DNA of 64,000 bases from Mycolicibacter heraklionensis (GTDB lineage Bacteria; Actinomycetota; Actinomycetes; Mycobacteriales; Mycobacteriaceae): the NCBI RefSeq assembly GCF_001021505.1, contig NZ_LDPO01000001.1, positions 62,001 through 126,000 of the forward strand, read 5' to 3'. The position numbers were made by a program, and so were the translations under genes. The notes beneath the pieces were generated by a model, which made no database searches, was not told where the DNA came from, and saw nothing but the letters and a program-made list of their open reading frames with translations. Positions 56,374 through 64,000 of the stretch are shown here, piece by piece. The number at the start of each line of letters is the position of its first letter. Position 1 is the first letter of the stretch.

Positions 56374-57496
56374 TGACCGGTCCGCAGCGTCCTCCGTCGG
56401 CGGGCAGCTCGACGTCGGGACGGCCGTCGGGCTGGCCGCTCAGCCACGTCGACCAGATGCCCACCGAGTACGGACCTGGTTGACCCGCCTCCTCGTAGAA
56501 GCCTTGCGGGTCATAGATCTTGGCTTCGGGGTACGGCCAGGGGCAGGCCACCGTCCGAGACAGGTGCGCCGCCTTGACCAAGGCGAAGGTGCTGCCGTAG
56601 CAGAAGTAGCCGAGGTTGATCAGGACCAGCATCACCATGAACATCCCGAGCACGGGGCGGCCGGCGAAGATCTTCGCCCGCTGCGCCAGCTTTTCGGCCA
56701 CCGTCCGGCCGGTGTCGTCGCGGTACAGCAACACCCCGGCCGGAACCATCACGAAGTTCACCGCGAAAATCTCGAAGATGAACGGGAATTGGTGCGTCTG
56801 GCCCATGAAGATCGAGCCGAACGGGACCTGGGAATAGATGTACATTCCAGTCTGCACCAGCGTGATCTCCAGCGCCGCGTCGATCACCATCCCGAACGGC
56901 AGGATGCAGATCGCCAGGCTGATCAGCGGATGGCGCCACACAAAGGAGTCGACCGGCCGGCGCGCCTGAATCCGGCGCAGCAGCCAGATGCCCGGGAAGT
57001 ACGGGGCCAGGTAGAACATGATGTAGCCCAGCACCACGAACGGCTCGACGGTCGGCGACAGCGAGACCAGCGGCCAGTCCTCGGGCAGGTGATGCAGTTC
57101 CGGGTTGTAGACCGCATACGGCGCCCAGTTCATGATCGGGTCCTGCCAGACGATCAGCGTGGTGACGATCCCCATCAACAGCACGGGGTGATAGGGGTGG
57201 CGACGCCAGGCCACCACGTAGACCACGGTGATGAGAACCATCACGACGACGGTGAACGCCTCCAGCAGCCCCAGCCAGTGCTCGAATCCGAAGAGCACCG
57301 GCACCGGCCGCGGCGGCGGTGACCCGACGTCGACGGGGTTACGGACCCGGTCGGAGCCCAAACCCGTGCGGGCATTGGCCAGAAAGAAGCCGAGCACTCC
57401 GACCGCGGCGGCTATCCAGATCCACAGCCACGGCGATCCCCGTTCCGGCTCATGAGTTGTAGCGGGGGCGGACGGCGCTGACTGCTCTGCGGTCAT
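56366..57496 (-). CDS. Multi-pass membrane protein, spirocyclase AveC-like family
   Basis: 376-residue integral membrane protein with about seven hydrophobic segments (WLWIWIAAAVGVLGFFLANA, VVMVLITVVYVVAWRRHPYH, ISLAICILPFGMVIDAALEI, FIFEIFAVNFVMVPAGVLLY). The pattern matches proteins annotated as spirocyclase AveC family, named for the avermectin spiroketal cyclase/dehydratase. Conserved acidic and aromatic residues lie in loops (WQDPIMNWAPY, GYIMFYLAPYFPG). A cyclase or a lipid hydroxylase role are both open. Its translational coupling to SDR, ALDH and P450 genes suggests it acts on the same hydrophobic compound at the membrane. Confidence 0.7.
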   Translation of the reverse strand: MTAEQSAPSAPATTHEPERGSPWLWIWIAAAVGVLGFFLANARTGLGSDRVRNPVDVGSPPPRPVPVLFGFEHWLGLLEAFTVVVMVLITVVYVVAWRRHPYHPVLLMGIVTTLIVWQDPIMNWAPYAVYNPELHHLPEDWPLVSLSPTVEPFVVLGYIMFYLAPYFPGIWLLRRIQARRPVDSFVWRHPLISLAICILPFGMVIDAALEITLVQTGMYIYSQVPFGSIFMGQTHQFPFIFEIFAVNFVMVPAGVLLYRDDTGRTVAEKLAQRAKIFAGRPVLGMFMVMLVLINLGYFCYGSTFALVKAAHLSRTVACPWPYPEAKIYDPQGFYEEAGQPGPYSVGIWSTWLSGQPDGRPDVELPADGGRCGPVNG

Positions 57497-57500
57497 CGGG

Positions 57501-58613
57501 TTATTCCTCTCCGAAACGATCGACGAGATGAGAGTTGACGCCGTCGGCGTCGAGCCTGCGGGCCACCAGATAGCCGGCGCCCATCCAGGCGCGGCGCGTC
57601 CAGTTCCCGAACGACACCCGGGTGCCCGGCGCCCCGGAGGCGGCGGGCATCATCTTCACCCGCTCCAGGGCTTCCTTGACGCCGCGCGGGCTCAGCGGAT
57701 GGGCGTCGCTCAGTGCGCGTACCAGTGTCATTGCGACGTCCCGGTTCACCACCGACACGCACCACTGGGTGCGACGGCCGTAAGCCTGCTGGTAGTCGTC
57801 GAGGAACGCCTGCCCGATCGGATTGCCCTCGTCGTACTGGTCGATGCCGACCCAGCCCATGAACGCGTTCCACATGATCGGGTTGATCCAGGCGTTCTGG
57901 AAGGCGGTGCTGGTGAATCGGGGCGGGTCCCAATTCAGCTCCTGCAATGCCGGGTTGATGAAGACCACACCGAATCCGAAGCCGCAGTGCACGATCGCCG
58001 GCGCCTTGGCTTCGTGCAAGGTACGCACTGCGGCCGAGACATCTTGGGCGGTCTGAGCGATCGTCGCCTCGGCCACGATCCGGATGCCCTTGCGCCGACA
58101 CGCTTCGCGGAAGTTCTTCAGGTAGGTTTCGCCCACCAGCGACTGTTCCTTGAGCACTCCGACTTCCGTGTGCCCCGCCTTGGCGAGCAGGTCCGTCCAG
58201 AAGATGGGCTCATCGGTCAGCGATCCCTGCGGGAACGCGAAGAACCACTCCCCCAGCGCTTCGTCGGAGCCGGTGACACTGATGCACGGCACCTTGAAAC
58301 GCTCCTCGATCGCCTCGCGCGTCGGCACACAGTTGTCGGTGATGTGCGGCCCGAAGATGGCCAGGCAGCCCTCGTCGCACAATTCGCCGTAGGCGTCGAT
58401 GACCGCCTTGACCGAGCCCTTGGGCAGGCCCTCGACTTCGCGATAGACGATCTCGATCGGCCGGTCCAGCAGACCTTGTTCGGTCACCTGCTTGAAGACC
58501 AGGTCGAACGGTTGGGTCAGGTCTTCGAAATAGGTCTTCGGGAAGCCTTCGGGGAGCCGGAAGTCCATCAGATAACCGATCTTGATCGGTTCCGCGGTGC
58601 TCTCGTAGGACAT
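57501..58613 (-). CDS. Type 1 periplasmic-binding-fold protein without signal peptide (AmiC/LivK-like)
   Basis: 370-residue protein with the Leu/Ile/Val-binding (type 1) fold: IKIGYLMDFRLPEGFP at the start, AIFGPHITDNCVPTREAIEE, CISVTGSDEALGEWFFAFPQ, and VGVLKEQSLVGETYLKNFRE. No signal peptide or lipobox is present, and there is no ABC permease or ATPase gene nearby. That points to a cytoplasmic ligand sensor, like AmiC of the Pseudomonas amidase operon, rather than a transporter subunit. It is the first gene after a 62-base gap containing a conserved AATAT-T-TGTTC motif. Confidence 0.75.
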   Translation of the reverse strand: MSYESTAEPIKIGYLMDFRLPEGFPKTYFEDLTQPFDLVFKQVTEQGLLDRPIEIVYREVEGLPKGSVKAVIDAYGELCDEGCLAIFGPHITDNCVPTREAIEERFKVPCISVTGSDEALGEWFFAFPQGSLTDEPIFWTDLLAKAGHTEVGVLKEQSLVGETYLKNFREACRRKGIRIVAEATIAQTAQDVSAAVRTLHEAKAPAIVHCGFGFGVVFINPALQELNWDPPRFTSTAFQNAWINPIMWNAFMGWVGIDQYDEGNPIGQAFLDDYQQAYGRRTQWCVSVVNRDVAMTLVRALSDAHPLSPRGVKEALERVKMMPAASGAPGTRVSFGNWTRRAWMGAGYLVARRLDADGVNSHLVDRFGEE

Positions 58614-58633
58614 CTCGCCTCCGTGATGAACCT

Positions 58634-58644
58634 AATATTTGTTC
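58634..58644. promoter_or_regulatory. AATATTTGTTC motif before the binding-protein gene
   Basis: AATATTTGTTC followed by a CACTAG lies in the 62-base gap upstream of the PBP-like gene. An almost identical element, AATATCTGTTC with a following CGTAG, lies at 61191 before the VWA gene. Both stretches begin CC-A-AATAT. A shared regulator, perhaps the TetR protein at 63387, is a reasonable guess. Confidence 0.45.
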
Positions 58645-58675
58645 AGACACTAGCGCGCAGTCGACGGACCGTCAA

Positions 58676-59485
58676 TCATCTCTCGGGCAGGTACACGTCG
58701 ATCATCTCCGCAAGTCCGCCGCTCACCTGCGAGTCGTCGGTCAGCGGTCCCGCGATGGCCGCGCGGGCCGCCTCGCGCGGGGCCAGCCCCTCGGCGATCA
58801 GTCGCCCGGCGGCGATCAGCACCCGCGTCGACGCCACCTCACGCAGCCCGCCGGTCTCCACGCGTCGAATCGCCTGCCCGAGCCGGACCAGTTCGGCGGA
58901 TCGCTCGTGGTCGACACCGGCCTCACACGCAACGATCTTCTCCTCGACGTCGGTTGCGGGGAAACCGAATTCAATGGCCACCATCCGCTGCCGAGTCGAA
59001 TCCTTGAGATCCTTGAGCACACTCTGGTACCCGGGGTTGTAGGACACCACCAGGCCGAACCCCGGCGCGGCATCGAGGGTCACGCCCAGCCGCTCGATCG
59101 GCAACTGGCGGCGGTGATCGGCCAGCGGGTGCAGCACCACGGTGGTGTCCTGGCGGGCCTCCACCACCTCGTCGAGGTAACAGATCGCGCCCTCGCGCAC
59201 CGCCCGCGTCAGCGGCCCGTCCACCCACTCGGTCTCACCGCCGCGCAGCAGGAAACGGCCGACCAGATCCGCGGTGGTCAGATCGTCATGGCAGGCAACG
59301 GTGACCAGCGGCCGGTCCAAGTCATGGGCCATCGCTTCGACGAAGCGGGTCTTCCCGCAGCCGGTGGGGCCTTTGAGAACGATCGACAACCCTTGCCGGT
59401 AGGCGGCTTTGAAGACCTGTTCCTCGTTGCCGGTCGACACGTAGTAGGGGCGCGGACCGTGGGCCGCAGGTGTCATGTTCTTCAT
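58676..59485 (-). CDS. CbbQ/NirQ/NorQ/GpvN-type MoxR AAA+ ATPase
   Basis: 269-residue MoxR-class ATPase. Walker A GPTGCGKT (about residue 41), Walker B CYLDEV, sensor region VVSYNPGYQSVLKDLKDSTR, a C-terminal CbbQ-like domain (EIGFPATDVEEKIVACEAGV-like). Such ATPases work with a VWA protein to activate or insert metal centres in enzymes (NorQ with NorD, CbbQ with CbbO). The VWA gene is immediately upstream and overlaps by a few bases depending on the start. I used ATG 59485; ATG 59476 and GTG 59506 are alternatives. Confidence 0.87.
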   Translation of the reverse strand: MKNMTPAAHGPRPYYVSTGNEEQVFKAAYRQGLSIVLKGPTGCGKTRFVEAMAHDLDRPLVTVACHDDLTTADLVGRFLLRGGETEWVDGPLTRAVREGAICYLDEVVEARQDTTVVLHPLADHRRQLPIERLGVTLDAAPGFGLVVSYNPGYQSVLKDLKDSTRQRMVAIEFGFPATDVEEKIVACEAGVDHERSAELVRLGQAIRRVETGGLREVASTRVLIAAGRLIAEGLAPREAARAAIAGPLTDDSQVSGGLAEMIDVYLPER

Positions 59486-59495
59486 ACCCTTCTCT

Positions 59496-61166
59496 TCACG
59501 CAACACGTCGTCGCAGGTCGGCCGAGCACAACGCCGAGCGGAACAGCGGTCCGATCACCCGGTTGAGTTGGTCCAAGCGGGGAATGGTCGCGTGCGCGGC
59601 GCTGCCGAACACCCGGCGCAACTCCTCGACGTCGGTGGCCGCCCCGACGGTCAGACACAGGCAACCGGTGCCGCGTCGGCGCGCCTCAGCGAGTGCGCGG
59701 CGGGCATCGGCCGCGCCGTAGCGGCGCTCGTAGCCGTGGTCATAGGCGAGCCCGTCGGAGAGCACGACAAGCAGCCGCCGCGGAGTCCCGCCACGGCGTT
59801 CCAAGACGGTGGAGCCGTGCCGGATGGCGGCCCCCAGCCGCGAGTAGGCACCGGGTTTCAGACCCTGCAACCGCCGCATCGCCAGGACGTCGAGCGCCTC
59901 GTCGAAGCGCTTGACCGGGCTGACGTGCACCGCGGATCTGCCCTGCGAGTGAAACGCATAGAGCGCGAGGCGATCCCCCAGGTCATGCAAAGCCGTGGCC
60001 AACGCAGCGGCCGCCGCGCGTTGTTGCTCGTGCACGGTCTCACCAAGGGTGCCGGGCTCAGCCGCGGAGGCCGAGACGTCCAGCAGGATCAGCACGGCAA
60101 GATCTCGCCGCCGGCGCAGGCTGTCCAGGTAGACCGCTTCGTCGGGCGCCGAACCGGCCAGCGCTTCGACCCGGCCCTCGATCGCCGCATCCAGATCGAT
60201 GTCGTCGCCCTGCGGTTGCCGGTGATAGCGATCCAAGCCCACCCCGAGCCGGGCCAACGGCCGGCGCAAGCCGTAGTCGGCGGGCCGCAGCACCGTCTTG
60301 GTATCGGGACTGGGCACGACCTCCACGACGGTGCACCAGTTCGGCCGGTAGCACCGGCGGTGAACGTCCCATTCGTGATACGTCGCGCCCACCGGGTCGC
60401 GCGCGACGTTGTCATCCTCAACGGCGCCGACACCGGCCGACGACACGGCATTGCCGAAACCCCGGACCCCCGATCGAGTCCGATGGGTGGGCGCATCCGC
60501 ACCCGGTGGCCCATTGCCCCGCAACCGGCGGGTCACCTCGAGCATCTTGGCGACCAGTCGGCCGAGCGCGCCGCTGCCGCCGACCGGACTCGAGAAGATG
60601 TCTACCGCGTCTTCGGCGGCGTCACCCTCGTCGAGGTCGGCCAGCGGTCCGCTCTGGCGGCGCGGTCGCTGCGCGTCCTGGGCCAGCGGCTTGGCTCCGT
60701 TCTTGTGCTCAGCCAATAACTTTCCCGGCCGAATGACGCCGAACGCGGGTGGTGCAGTGGCGTCGACCGCGTTTGCCAAGGTCAGCGATTCGGCGGGCGA
60801 TTCGCTGCGGGCGGCCAGCTCGTGGTCGATCAACGACGCCACCGCCGGCGGCAGCAGCTCGACGCCGGCCGCCAACGCCCGATGCCCTTCGACAGCGAGG
60901 TAGCGGGCCGTGAGCGCGGGGCGCCGGACCAGCCTGCGCACCAGTTCGGGCTCCAGGCTTCCGGCCGCGAGCAGGCAGGCCTGAACGGTGACCGCCTCGA
61001 GTTGACCGGCCGCGCCGGCGGCCGGGTCCACGAAGACGGTCTTGCCGTCGGTCCACGCGAGTTCGCCGACACCGGCTGCTGCCACCTGCAGTGCACGGCC
61101 GGACAGCGCGGATGCCAACAGGTTCCAGCGCTGCACGGATTCGGCGGCTTCGTGGTGGTTCGTCAC
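59496..61166 (-). CDS. VWA-domain protein (NorD/CbbO-type partner of the AAA ATPase)
   Basis: 556-residue protein. N-terminal ~330 residues are helical, with a variable, charged middle; the C-terminal VWA domain carries a MIDAS motif DVSASAAE (about residue 389) plus LVVLSDGLAYDHGY. The arrangement equals NorD/CbbO, which pairs with CbbQ-type ATPases as a chaperone complex for metalloenzymes. GTG 61166 is preceded by GGGGG. Divergent from the SDR at 61255. The intergenic region contains the AATATCTGTTC motif. The client enzyme is unknown; P450s or the AveC-like protein are candidates only by proximity. Confidence 0.83.
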   Translation of the reverse strand: MTNHHEAAESVQRWNLLASALSGRALQVAAAGVGELAWTDGKTVFVDPAAGAAGQLEAVTVQACLLAAGSLEPELVRRLVRRPALTARYLAVEGHRALAAGVELLPPAVASLIDHELAARSESPAESLTLANAVDATAPPAFGVIRPGKLLAEHKNGAKPLAQDAQRPRRQSGPLADLDEGDAAEDAVDIFSSPVGGSGALGRLVAKMLEVTRRLRGNGPPGADAPTHRTRSGVRGFGNAVSSAGVGAVEDDNVARDPVGATYHEWDVHRRCYRPNWCTVVEVVPSPDTKTVLRPADYGLRRPLARLGVGLDRYHRQPQGDDIDLDAAIEGRVEALAGSAPDEAVYLDSLRRRRDLAVLILLDVSASAAEPGTLGETVHEQQRAAAAALATALHDLGDRLALYAFHSQGRSAVHVSPVKRFDEALDVLAMRRLQGLKPGAYSRLGAAIRHGSTVLERRGGTPRRLLVVLSDGLAYDHGYERRYGAADARRALAEARRRGTGCLCLTVGAATDVEELRRVFGSAAHATIPRLDQLNRVIGPLFRSALCSADLRRRVA

Positions 61167-61190
61167 GGACCCCCATCCGCTAATTGACCA

Positions 61191-61201
61191 AATATCTGTT
61201 C
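61191..61201. promoter_or_regulatory. AATATCTGTTC motif in the VWA/SDR divergent promoter
   Basis: Second copy of the element at 58634. The 88-base divergent region also contains TTGACC (61184-61189) and TAGAGT (61207-61212), 17 bases apart, which could be a plus-strand promoter for the SDR gene; the motif lies in the spacer between them, where a repressor would block it. Confidence 0.45.
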
Positions 61202-61254
61202 CACCGTAGAGTCCGGCACGACCGCAGTCAATCAGTCGAGGGGTAGGCGCCGCG

Positions 61255-62184
61255 TTGATCGATTTCATCGGCCAGGTTGTCGTCGTGACCGGGGCTGGGC
61301 GCGGCCTCGGCCGGCTCTACGCGCTAGAGCTGGCGAAGCGCGGCGCCTCGGTAGTGGTCAACGACCTCGGTGGGTCGATGGACGGCGACGGCGCGGACGC
61401 CCAGGTGGCCGACCTGGTGGTCGACGAGATCACTTCCGCCGGCGGCGTCGCCGTCGCATCGCACGACTCGGTGGATGGCCCGACCGGCGGGGAGGCAATC
61501 GTCGCGCGTGCCGTCGAACGTTTCGGCCGCCTCGATGCCGTGGTCAGCAATGCCGGGATCTTCAACAGCATTGCGTTTGAGGACATGTCCGCCGACAGCT
61601 GGCGGCGAATGCTACGAGTGCACCTGGACGGCGGGTTCTACCTGAGCCGGCCCGCCTACCGGGTGATGAAGAAGCAGGGCTACGGCCGGTTCGTGTTCAT
61701 CTCGTCATCGGGCGGCATGTTCGGCCAACCGTTGGAGGCGCACTACGCCGCCGCCAAAGCCGGATTGGTCGGGCTGTCCAACGTTATCGCGATCGAGGGC
61801 GCGCCACACGGCATCAGATCCAATACCGTACTGCCGTTTGGGTTTTCCCGAATGGTCACCGATACGGTGGCCGACCCGACGGCGATCGAAGAAGCCGGGT
61901 TCCTCCAGGCGATCCGGCCCGAGCTGGTGGTTCCGATGGTGGTCTACCTGGCCAGCCGCGACTGCGGTCTCACCCATCACAACTACTCAGCCTGCGCAGG
62001 CCGGTTCGCACGTGTCTTCGTCGGCCTCGGCCACGGGTGGGCTGCCGATACCGGTGACGATCCCACCGCCGACGACGTCGCGGCGCACCTGGCACAAGTG
62101 TCGTCGACCGAGCCGTTCACGGTTCCGGACTCCATTTTCGACGAGGTGTTCGGTGTCTGCGATCGGCTCGGCATCGCGATGTGA
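61255..62184 (+). CDS. Short-chain dehydrogenase/reductase (MFE-2-like)
   Basis: 309-residue SDR of the 17-beta-HSD4/MFE-2-like group: TGAGRGLG, VVNDLGGSMDGDGADAQVAD (the long loop after beta-2), SNAGIFNS, YAAAK, and a C-terminal ~60-residue extension. Probably an NAD-dependent 3-hydroxyacyl-CoA or sterol dehydrogenase. The start is TTG at 61255 (MIDFIGQVVVV), with GAGGGG and GTAGG upstream at suitable spacing. Convergent with the P450 at 62188, 3 bases apart. Confidence 0.88.
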   Translation: MIDFIGQVVVVTGAGRGLGRLYALELAKRGASVVVNDLGGSMDGDGADAQVADLVVDEITSAGGVAVASHDSVDGPTGGEAIVARAVERFGRLDAVVSNAGIFNSIAFEDMSADSWRRMLRVHLDGGFYLSRPAYRVMKKQGYGRFVFISSSGGMFGQPLEAHYAAAKAGLVGLSNVIAIEGAPHGIRSNTVLPFGFSRMVTDTVADPTAIEEAGFLQAIRPELVVPMVVYLASRDCGLTHHNYSACAGRFARVFVGLGHGWAADTGDDPTADDVAAHLAQVSSTEPFTVPDSIFDEVFGVCDRLGIAM

Positions 62185-62187
62185 GTG

Positions 62188-63390
62188 TCATCGGGTGGCA
62201 ACGGGTAGCCGCGCCCACCCCCGCACGCTGGCGGTGTGCGCGCGTTCAGCACCTGCGTAGTCGACTTCCCAGTCCGGCCACCGCTTGAGGACCTCCTCGA
62301 AGGCCACCCGCGCCTCCAGCCGGGCCAGCGCCGACCCGAGGCAGAAGTGCACGCCCTTGCCGAAGCTGAGGTGGCCGCCCTCGCGGTGGATGTCGAAGCG
62401 ATCCGGGTCGGCGAAATGCCGATGGTCACGGTTGGCAGAACCGTTCAGCAGCAACATGAACGACCCTTCGGGAACCTGGCGGCCGTAGTGCTCGACGTCG
62501 CGCGCGACATAGCGCGCCTGCACCGGCGACGGCGGTTCGTAGCGCAGGGTTTCCTCGACCGCACCGGGAATCAGCGAAGGATCGCGGGCGACCTCGCGGC
62601 GTTGATCGGGATGATCCGAGAGCAGTTGCGCCATGAAACCGATCAGCCGGGCCGTGGTCTCATTTCCGGCCCCGGCGATCATGGCGGTATAGGCCAGCAC
62701 TTCGGTGCGAGACAGCGGACGTCGCGTGCCGTCGGGCTCGTCGATCTCCGCCCGCAACAGATCGGTCATCAGGTCATCGGAGGGATGGTTGGCGCGCCAC
62801 TCGATGTACTCGGCGAACATGACGATGGCGTCGGCGAATATCTGTTGGCTGATGTCACCGGGTTCGCGCCCCTCGGCCATCTCGATGAAAGAACCGTTGC
62901 GCTCCCGGATCGCCTCCTGGTCCGTCTCCGGGATCCCGAGTAGATAGCCGATCGTCCGCATCGGCATCACCACCCCGAGATCGGCGATGAAGTCGAACCC
63001 GCCGGCACCTACCAGGGGGTCCAGCTCCTTGACGCAGAAGTCACGGATCAGAGGTTCTACGGACAGCATCCGCCGCGGGGTGAAGACTCGCGAGAGCAGG
63101 CTGCGGTGCAGGTCGTGCAGTGGCGGATCCTCGAACAGCAGGATGCCCGGCGGTACCTCGAGGTTGTTGAACAAGATGTCGGCGGTGGTCCCTCGACCAG
63201 AGCGATAGGTGTCCCAGTTCGGCAGCTCGCGCGCCACGTCGTCGTAGCGGCTCAGCGCGTAGAAATTGTATTTCTCGTTGTAGTACAAGGGCGTTTCGTC
63301 ACGCATGCGCTTCCACACCGGATACGGATCGTCATCGATATCGCTGTCGAACGGGTCGTAGTAGAGCCCGACCGCGCTGGCGCCTGTCAT
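62188..63390 (-). CDS. Cytochrome P450
   Basis: 400-residue P450. I-helix AGAGNETT (Asn in place of Asp/Glu before ETT), K-helix EETLRYEPP, haem loop FGKGVHFCLGSALAR with Cys near 349. ATG 63390 overlaps the TetR stop codon (ATGA), so P450 and regulator are co-transcribed. The pattern resembles mycobacterial P450s acting on sterols or terpenoids (e.g. CYP125/142/226-like) but no subfamily is assigned here. Confidence 0.93.
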   Translation of the reverse strand: MTGASAVGLYYDPFDSDIDDDPYPVWKRMRDETPLYYNEKYNFYALSRYDDVARELPNWDTYRSGRGTTADILFNNLEVPPGILLFEDPPLHDLHRSLLSRVFTPRRMLSVEPLIRDFCVKELDPLVGAGGFDFIADLGVVMPMRTIGYLLGIPETDQEAIRERNGSFIEMAEGREPGDISQQIFADAIVMFAEYIEWRANHPSDDLMTDLLRAEIDEPDGTRRPLSRTEVLAYTAMIAGAGNETTARLIGFMAQLLSDHPDQRREVARDPSLIPGAVEETLRYEPPSPVQARYVARDVEHYGRQVPEGSFMLLLNGSANRDHRHFADPDRFDIHREGGHLSFGKGVHFCLGSALARLEARVAFEEVLKRWPDWEVDYAGAERAHTASVRGWARLPVATR

Positions 63391-64000
63391 GGTCGTGTCC
63401 CTTGGTCGCTCCGGTGCAGGAAGCCGTGCAGGCTCGCCTGGGTGAGTTCCTCGACGATCACCTTTCGCGAAGGAGGCCTGGCCCCGAAGTACGTCGACCG
63501 CAGTGCGGCCATTCCGGCGATCATCGCCACGGTGGAGTGCGCCGGCAGGTTCGGGTGCGCTGATCCGATCGATCGCAGGTTCATCCCCTCCGCGCTGATC
63601 TGGCCGAGCAGCGTGATCGCCCGCCGAACGTCGGCAATGCCAGCCTGCGCTGCCTCTTCCTCGGTGAGCGAGTCCGCGGCCATGAGCGTGACCAGCAGCC
63701 CCTGATGGCGGACGAACACGTCGTAGAGCCGCCCGACAAAATGGCGGGCCAACTCTTCTTCGCCGGTCTGTTCCGGATCGAGCGACTGCCACGTCCGGCA
63801 GAATTCATCGACGAAACTAGTGAACGGCGTGACGAGTGCCTCACGGAACAACGTCGCCTTCGAGCCGAAGTGACGGAACAACAGGGGTTCGGTGACCCCG
63901 GCCACCTGCGCGATCTCGCGCGTGGTGGTGCTGCGATAGTCCTGGCGGGCGAAGAGGTCTCGGGCGGCGTCAAGCAGCAGCCGACGCGGCTCGCCGCGCG
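63387..64000 (-). CDS. TetR family transcriptional regulator (N-terminus outside window)
   Basis: Over 200 visible residues of a TetR regulator, running off the window end. The HTH is complete (LLLDAARDLFARQDYRSTTT ... VAGVTEPLLFRHFGSKATLF), followed by an alpha-helical ligand-binding domain. The start codon is beyond 64000. Co-transcribed with the P450. Likely controls this oxidation cluster, perhaps through the AATAT-TGTTC elements (inference). Confidence 0.88.
   Translation of the reverse strand, partial: RGEPRRLLLDAARDLFARQDYRSTTTREIAQVAGVTEPLLFRHFGSKATLFREALVTPFTSFVDEFCRTWQSLDPEQTGEEELARHFVGRLYDVFVRHQGLLVTLMAADSLTEEEAAQAGIADVRRAITLLGQISAEGMNLRSIGSAHPNLPAHSTVAMIAGMAALRSTYFGARPPSRKVIVEELTQASLHGFLHRSDQGTRP

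Noticed and set aside
57501-58613. Reading the PBP-fold gene as part of an ABC importer
   Set aside because: No signal peptide, permease or ATPase gene accompanies it.

Overview
The window is GC-rich DNA from a mycobacterium, most likely an environmental Mycolicibacterium-type species. The evidence is a complete yrbE/mce operon, two DUF732-type secreted proteins, pimE, mutT2 beside narGH, many genes with leaderless promoters (TANNNT about 6-7 nt before ATG or GTG), and a high density of P450, SDR and crotonase genes. No rRNA, tRNA, CRISPR array, transposase or integrase was seen.

Layout. (1) 1-4.9 kb: narH (cut by the window edge), narG and mutT2, all on the minus strand. (2) 4.9-34.3 kb: a block of catabolic and transport genes sitting between mutT2 and a pterin dehydratase gene that, from memory, lie side by side in M. 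tuberculosis (Rv1160 and Rv1159A). It holds an AceE-like E1 gene with a divergent Lrp regulator; an AraC regulator divergent from an 11-gene aromatic-degradation operon (two-component flavin monooxygenase, two extradiol-type dioxygenases, amidohydrolases/decarboxylases, CoA-transferase, alpha/beta hydrolase, FAH hydrolase); a convergent 12-gene yrbE-mce operon with its accessory genes; and a plus-strand ALDH, IclR regulator, decarboxylase and SDR group. (3) 34.3-42.9 kb: a conserved mycobacterial segment (PCD, pimE, Ala/Pro-rich secreted protein, DUF4349 lipoprotein, DUF1059, HhH-GPD protein, DUF732, DUF5302, Rv1155-like PPOX, DUF1697, methyltransferase, GntR, sirtuin, methyltransferase), mostly leaderless. 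(4) 43-50.5 kb: lipid/acyl-CoA genes (nitronate monooxygenase, SDR, Mcr, two crotonases, CPBP protease, gamma-carbonic-anhydrase-like protein, thiolase). (5) 50.6-64 kb: three P450s, three SDRs, an ALDH, an AveC-like membrane protein, a periplasmic-binding-fold protein without signal peptide, a CbbQ/NorQ-type AAA ATPase with a VWA partner, and a TetR regulator cut by the window edge.

How the genes fit together. The most interesting reading is that 9-34 kb is one uptake-plus-catabolism unit for an aromatic or lipophilic acid. The mce operon and the downstream decarboxylase gene share a 15-bp motif, ATGC-N3-ATAGTGAA, with two tandem copies before yrbE and one before the decarboxylase, and an IclR regulator gene lies between them. 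The second candidate system is the sensor-like binding protein with the CbbQ/VWA pair in front of an oxidation cluster (AveC-like, SDR, ALDH, P450, SDR, P450). Both proposals are inferences from gene content and motifs; no substrate can be read from the sequence.
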